A stretch of 64,000 bases of DNA, taken from positions 5,766,001 through 5,830,000 of the forward strand of contig NZ_CP030050.1 in the NCBI RefSeq assembly GCF_015291705.1, in the 5' to 3' direction. Positions within the stretch are counted from its first letter, which is position 1, and each line of letters begins with the position of its first letter. Source of the stretch: Bradyrhizobium arachidis (GTDB lineage Bacteria; Pseudomonadota; Alphaproteobacteria; Rhizobiales; Xanthobacteraceae). The position numbers and the translations under genes are program-made. Below are positions 61,133-64,000 of the stretch, piece after piece. Under the pieces are notes generated by a model. It had not been told where the DNA came from, did no database searches, and was given only the letters and a program-made list of their open reading frames with translations.

Positions 61133-62266
61133 ATGCCCCCCTCTTCCGACCGGCCGCTCCGCATCCTCCACGCCGTACGCGCGCCCGTCGGCGGCATCTT
61201 CCGCCACATCCTCGACCTCGCCAACGGGCAGGTTGACCGCGGCCATCATGTCGGCATTCTCGCCGACAGTCTCACCGGCGGCGAGCGCGCCGAGAAGGCA
61301 CTTGTCGAGCTCGCGCCGCGGCTCAAGCTCGGCGTGCATCGGCTCGCAATCCGCCGCGAACCTTCTCCGGATGATTTCCTGGTGTGGCTGCGGATGCGCC
61401 GCCTGATCGCCGGCCTCAAGCCCGACGTCATGCACGGTCACGGCGCCAAGGCCGGCGCCTTCGTCCGGATGCGGCGGCGCTCCGACGACACCATTCGCAT
61501 CTACACCCCGCATGGCGGCTCGCTGCATTACCCTCTCCACACGTTCAAGGGCGAATTCTACGCACGCCTGGAACGCACGCTGATGGATGCGACGGACCTG
61601 TTCCTGTTCGAGAGCGCCTTTGCCCGCAACACCTATCAGCGCATCGTCGGCACGCCCAAGGGCGTGGTGCACTGCGTCTTCAACGGCGTGACGTCGGAGG
61701 AGTTCGAGCCTGTTATCACCGCGGAGGATGCCACCGATCTCGCCTATGTCGGCGAGTTCAGGCACATCAAGGGCGCAGATCTGCTGGTCGATGCGGTGGC
61801 GCGCCTGCATGCAGGCGGCAGGAAGGTGACGCTGACGCTCGGTGGCGATGGCGAGGAAACGGCGACCTTGAAAGCGCAGGTCGAGAAGCTCGGCCTCGCC
61901 GGTGCCATTCGCTTCATCGGCCACGTCAAAGCGCGCTACGGCTTCTCCAAGGGCCGGCTGCTGGTGGTGCCTTCGCGCGGCGATTCCATGCCTTATGTCG
62001 TGATCGAAGCGGGAGCGGCCGGCATTCCCATGATCGCCGCCCGGGTCGGCGGCATCCCCGAGATCTTTGGTGCCGACAGTCCGGCGCTGTTCGCGCCGAG
62101 CAATGCCGAAGCGATGGCGGAAGCAATTGCAGCCGCGCTGGACGATCCACAAGGAACCGCACAGCGTGCATCCTCTCTGCGCGAGCGCATCTCCGCGCAT
62201 TTCTCGCAGCAGGCGATGGTCGATGGCGTGCTCGCGGGCTATCGCGACGCATTTGCCAATCATTAA
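61133..62266 (+). CDS. GT4 family glycosyltransferase
   Basis: A 377-residue glycosyltransferase of the GT-B fold. N-terminal donor/acceptor sequence ILHAVRAPVGGIFRHILDLA is followed by HGHGAKAGAFVRM and YTPHGGSLHYP. The GT1/GT4 C-terminal motif lies in LLVVPSRGDSMPYVVIEAGAAG followed by PMIAARVGGIPEIF, which includes the conserved EX7E-type glutamates. It would add a sugar to a lipid-linked exopolysaccharide repeat. Start 61133 is the ATG after CTGATC. Confidence 0.9.
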   Translation: MPPSSDRPLRILHAVRAPVGGIFRHILDLANGQVDRGHHVGILADSLTGGERAEKALVELAPRLKLGVHRLAIRREPSPDDFLVWLRMRRLIAGLKPDVMHGHGAKAGAFVRMRRRSDDTIRIYTPHGGSLHYPLHTFKGEFYARLERTLMDATDLFLFESAFARNTYQRIVGTPKGVVHCVFNGVTSEEFEPVITAEDATDLAYVGEFRHIKGADLLVDAVARLHAGGRKVTLTLGGDGEETATLKAQVEKLGLAGAIRFIGHVKARYGFSKGRLLVVPSRGDSMPYVVIEAGAAGIPMIAARVGGIPEIFGADSPALFAPSNAEAMAEAIAAALDDPQGTAQRASSLRERISAHFSQQAMVDGVLAGYRDAFANH

Positions 62267-62383
62267 CATTGTTCGGGTCGCTTTAGAAAATCTTCCGATT
62301 TGTTCGATAATCGACGTGCCAGGGATGCTCACCCGGGGCGCAAAGTCGCTGCCCGCGGGTCTTTGGAATGGACGTGGACGCCC

Positions 62384-63931
62384 GTGGAACCGCTCAACGC
62401 ACGCTCGATGCTCGATGCCGCGACCAGCGCCGCGGCCGTCCCGGTTGATAAACCCTTCGTCGAACGACGCCGCCGGCTTTCGCCGGCCGCGCTCGATGTC
62501 GTCAACCAGAAGGTCGCTCGCGCCTATTCGCCGATCGTGATCACAGGCTTCGTGCGCGCGGCCGACTTCACGCTGCTGAGCCTCGTCGGCGCCGCACTCT
62601 ATGTCGGCTATGTCATGCCGCTGTCCGGCTTCAGCTGGGTCTATCCTGCGCAGATCGTTGCCGTCGCGGTGGCCGCCGTGGTCTGCTTCCAGGCTGCCGA
62701 CATGTACCAGGTGCAGCTGTTCCGCGGCCATCTGCGGCAGATGACGCGGATGATCTCGTCCTGGTCGTTCGTCTTCCTGCTGTTCATCGGCGTCTCCTTC
62801 TTCGCCAAATTCGGCAGCGACACGTCGCGGCTCTGGCTCGCCGCCTTCTTCTTTCTCGGACTTGGCGTGCTGATCGGCGAACGCCTCGTGCTGCGCTCGC
62901 TGGTGCGCAACTGGGCCCGTCAGGGTCGCCTCGACCGCCGCACCATCATCGTCGGCTCCGACCGCAACGGCGAGGAGCTGGTCGAGGCGCTGAACGCGCA
63001 GGAAGACTCGGACATCCACGTGCTCGGCGTGTTCGACGACCGCAACGACAGCCGCGCGCTCGACACCTGCGCCGGCGCCCGCAAGCTCGGCAAGGTCGAC
63101 GACATCGTCGAGTTCGCGCGTCGCACCCGCGTCGATCTCGTGCTGTTCGCGCTGCCGATCTCGGCCGAGACCCGCATCCTGGAGATGCTGAAGAAGCTCT
63201 GGGTTCTGCCGGTCGACATCCGCCTCTCCGCGCACACCAACAAGCTGCGTTTCCGGCCCCGCTCCTATTCCTATCTCGGCGAGGTGCCGACGCTGGACGT
63301 GTTCGAGGCGCCGATCACCGACTGGGATTTGGTGATGAAGTGGCTGTTCGACCGCGTTGTCGGCGGCCTTGCGCTGCTCGCGGCGCTGCCGGTGATGGGA
63401 CTGGTGGCGCTGGCGGTGAAGCTCGACAGCCCCGGCCCGGTGCTGTTCCGCCAGAAGCGCTTCGGCTTCAACAACGAACGCATCGACGTCTACAAGTTCC
63501 GCTCGATGTACCATCATCAGGCCGACCCAACCGCCTCGAAGGTCGTCACCAAGAACGACCCGCGCGTCACCCGCGTCGGCCGCTTCATCCGCAAGACCAG
63601 CCTCGACGAGCTGCCGCAGCTCTTCAACGTGGTGTTCTCCGGCAATCTCTCCCTGGTCGGCCCGCGCCCCCATGCGGTGCAGGGCAAGCTCCAGAGCCGC
63701 CTGTTCGACGAAGCCGTCGACGGCTATTTCGCCCGTCACCGCGTCAAGCCTGGCATCACCGGCTGGGCCCAGATCAACGGCTGGCGCGGCGAGATCGACA
63801 ACGAAGAGAAGATCCAGAAGCGCGTCGAGTTCGACCTCTATTACATCGAGAACTGGTCGGTGCTGTTCGACCTCTACATTCTGCTGAAGACGCCGATCTC
63901 GCTGCTGACCAAGAACGAGAACGCGTATTGA
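62384..63931 (+). CDS. undecaprenyl-phosphate sugar phosphotransferase (polyprenyl glycosylphosphotransferase)
   Basis: A 515-residue enzyme that loads the first sugar phosphate onto undecaprenyl phosphate to prime exopolysaccharide synthesis. Four N-terminal helices (about 60-170) are followed by a CoA-binding-like cytoplasmic domain ([16 protein letters not shown]). A further helix and the catalytic bacterial sugar transferase domain come next, with [34 protein letters not shown] and [10 protein letters not shown]. The start is uncertain: GTG 62384 and ATG 62408 are both possible, and I choose 62384. It follows the GT4 gene by about 120 bases. Confidence 0.9.
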   Translation: MEPLNARSMLDAATSAAAVPVDKPFVERRRRLSPAALDVVNQKVARAYSPIVITGFVRAADFTLLSLVGAALYVGYVMPLSGFSWVYPAQIVAVAVAAVVCFQAADMYQVQLFRGHLRQMTRMISSWSFVFLLFIGVSFFAKFGSDTSRLWLAAFFFLGLGVLIGERLVLRSLVRNWARQGRLDRRTIIVGSDRNGEELVEALNAQEDSDIHVLGVFDDRNDSRALDTCAGARKLGKVDDIVEFARRTRVDLVLFALPISAETRILEMLKKLWVLPVDIRLSAHTNKLRFRPRSYSYLGEVPTLDVFEAPITDWDLVMKWLFDRVVGGLALLAALPVMGLVALAVKLDSPGPVLFRQKRFGFNNERIDVYKFRSMYHHQADPTASKVVTKNDPRVTRVGRFIRKTSLDELPQLFNVVFSGNLSLVGPRPHAVQGKLQSRLFDEAVDGYFARHRVKPGITGWAQINGWRGEIDNEEKIQKRVEFDLYYIENWSVLFDLYILLKTPISLLTKNENAY

Positions 63932-63947
63932 GTTGAGTTGCTCTGTC

Positions 63948-63969
63948 ATGCCCCGCGAAGGCGGGGCAT
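63948..63969 (+). terminator. hairpin after sugar transferase gene
   Basis: ATGCCCCGC GAAG GCGGGGCAT forms a perfect stem 16 bases past the stop. It belongs to the GTCATGCCCCGCGAAGGCGG repeat family common in this genus, and may act as a terminator despite the missing T-run. Confidence 0.6.
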
Positions 63970-64000
63970 CCAGTACGCCGAGACGCCGGGGCTGAACCTC

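Noticed and set aside
60968..63949. A 993-residue open frame on the minus strand
   Set aside because: It lies entirely opposite the glycosyltransferase and sugar transferase genes, whose motifs are clear. Its composition (Asp, His, Val, Arg) is that of an antisense frame in GC-rich codons.

Overview
The window looks like ordinary chromosome from a Bradyrhizobium or close relative (Alphaproteobacteria, Nitrobacteraceae). The grounds are the high GC content, the glnB-glnA pair, the tig-clpP-clpX-lon block, a DUF2842 gene beside ctaA, several small proteins of a kind I associate with this genus, and families of intergenic palindromic repeats typical of it. I recognised no phage, insertion sequence, CRISPR array or plasmid function.

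Layout. 1-3982: iron uptake on the minus strand (TonB-dependent receptor, PepSY membrane protein, small membrane protein). 3983-7234: a MarR regulator divergent from a Rieske oxygenase and an MFS transporter, with a strong operator-like palindrome between them. 7235-14064: a secreted alpha/beta hydrolase, small proteins, a broken FkbM/SEC-C gene, tRNA-Asp, HU, peptidase T, a second hydrolase and a membrane protein preceded by a 24-residue microprotein. 14183-21039: a heavy-metal efflux operon (His/Cys-motif small protein, czcC, czcB, czcA, CDF exporter). 21251-26084: methyltransferase, caspase-like protein, tRNA-Val with a damaged inverted copy nearby, and a GFA-family protein. 26159-32912: lon, clpX, clpP and tig, all on the minus strand, followed by tRNA-Leu. 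33326-38534: a copper-site-depleted multicopper oxidase, nnr, then glnB and glnA behind a sigma-54 promoter. 38626-49389: slipin/NfeD, a tautomerase, a GlxA-type regulator, a lysine-rich repeat protein, lipoprotein and periplasmic hypotheticals, a class I amidotransferase, an AI-2E family transporter and a diguanylate cyclase. 49619-56148: rplM-rpsI, a thioesterase, enoyl-CoA hydratase, CoA-binding protein, O-acetylhomoserine sulfhydrylase, ctaA and DUF2842. 56132-63931: exopolysaccharide genes (deacetylase-like protein, CelD-like GNAT, GumC/Wzc-like protein, GT4 glycosyltransferase, undecaprenyl-phosphate sugar transferase).

How the parts work together. The protein quality-control genes lie in the common order tig, clpP, clpX, lon. 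The czc genes are tightly packed, with overlapping or nearly touching frames, and form one transcription unit. glnB and glnA are the nitrogen-signalling and ammonium-assimilation pair. The exopolysaccharide genes supply sugar-lipid priming, a glycosyltransferase and a chain-length protein.

The most noteworthy features are small: enzyme-family members that have lost their metal or nucleotide motifs (multicopper oxidase, NodB deacetylase, Wzc-type kinase domain), the broken FkbM gene, the inverted tRNA-Val remnant, the 24-residue membrane microprotein, the lysine-rich repeat protein, and the operator between marR and the oxygenase. I found no convincing wholly new system.
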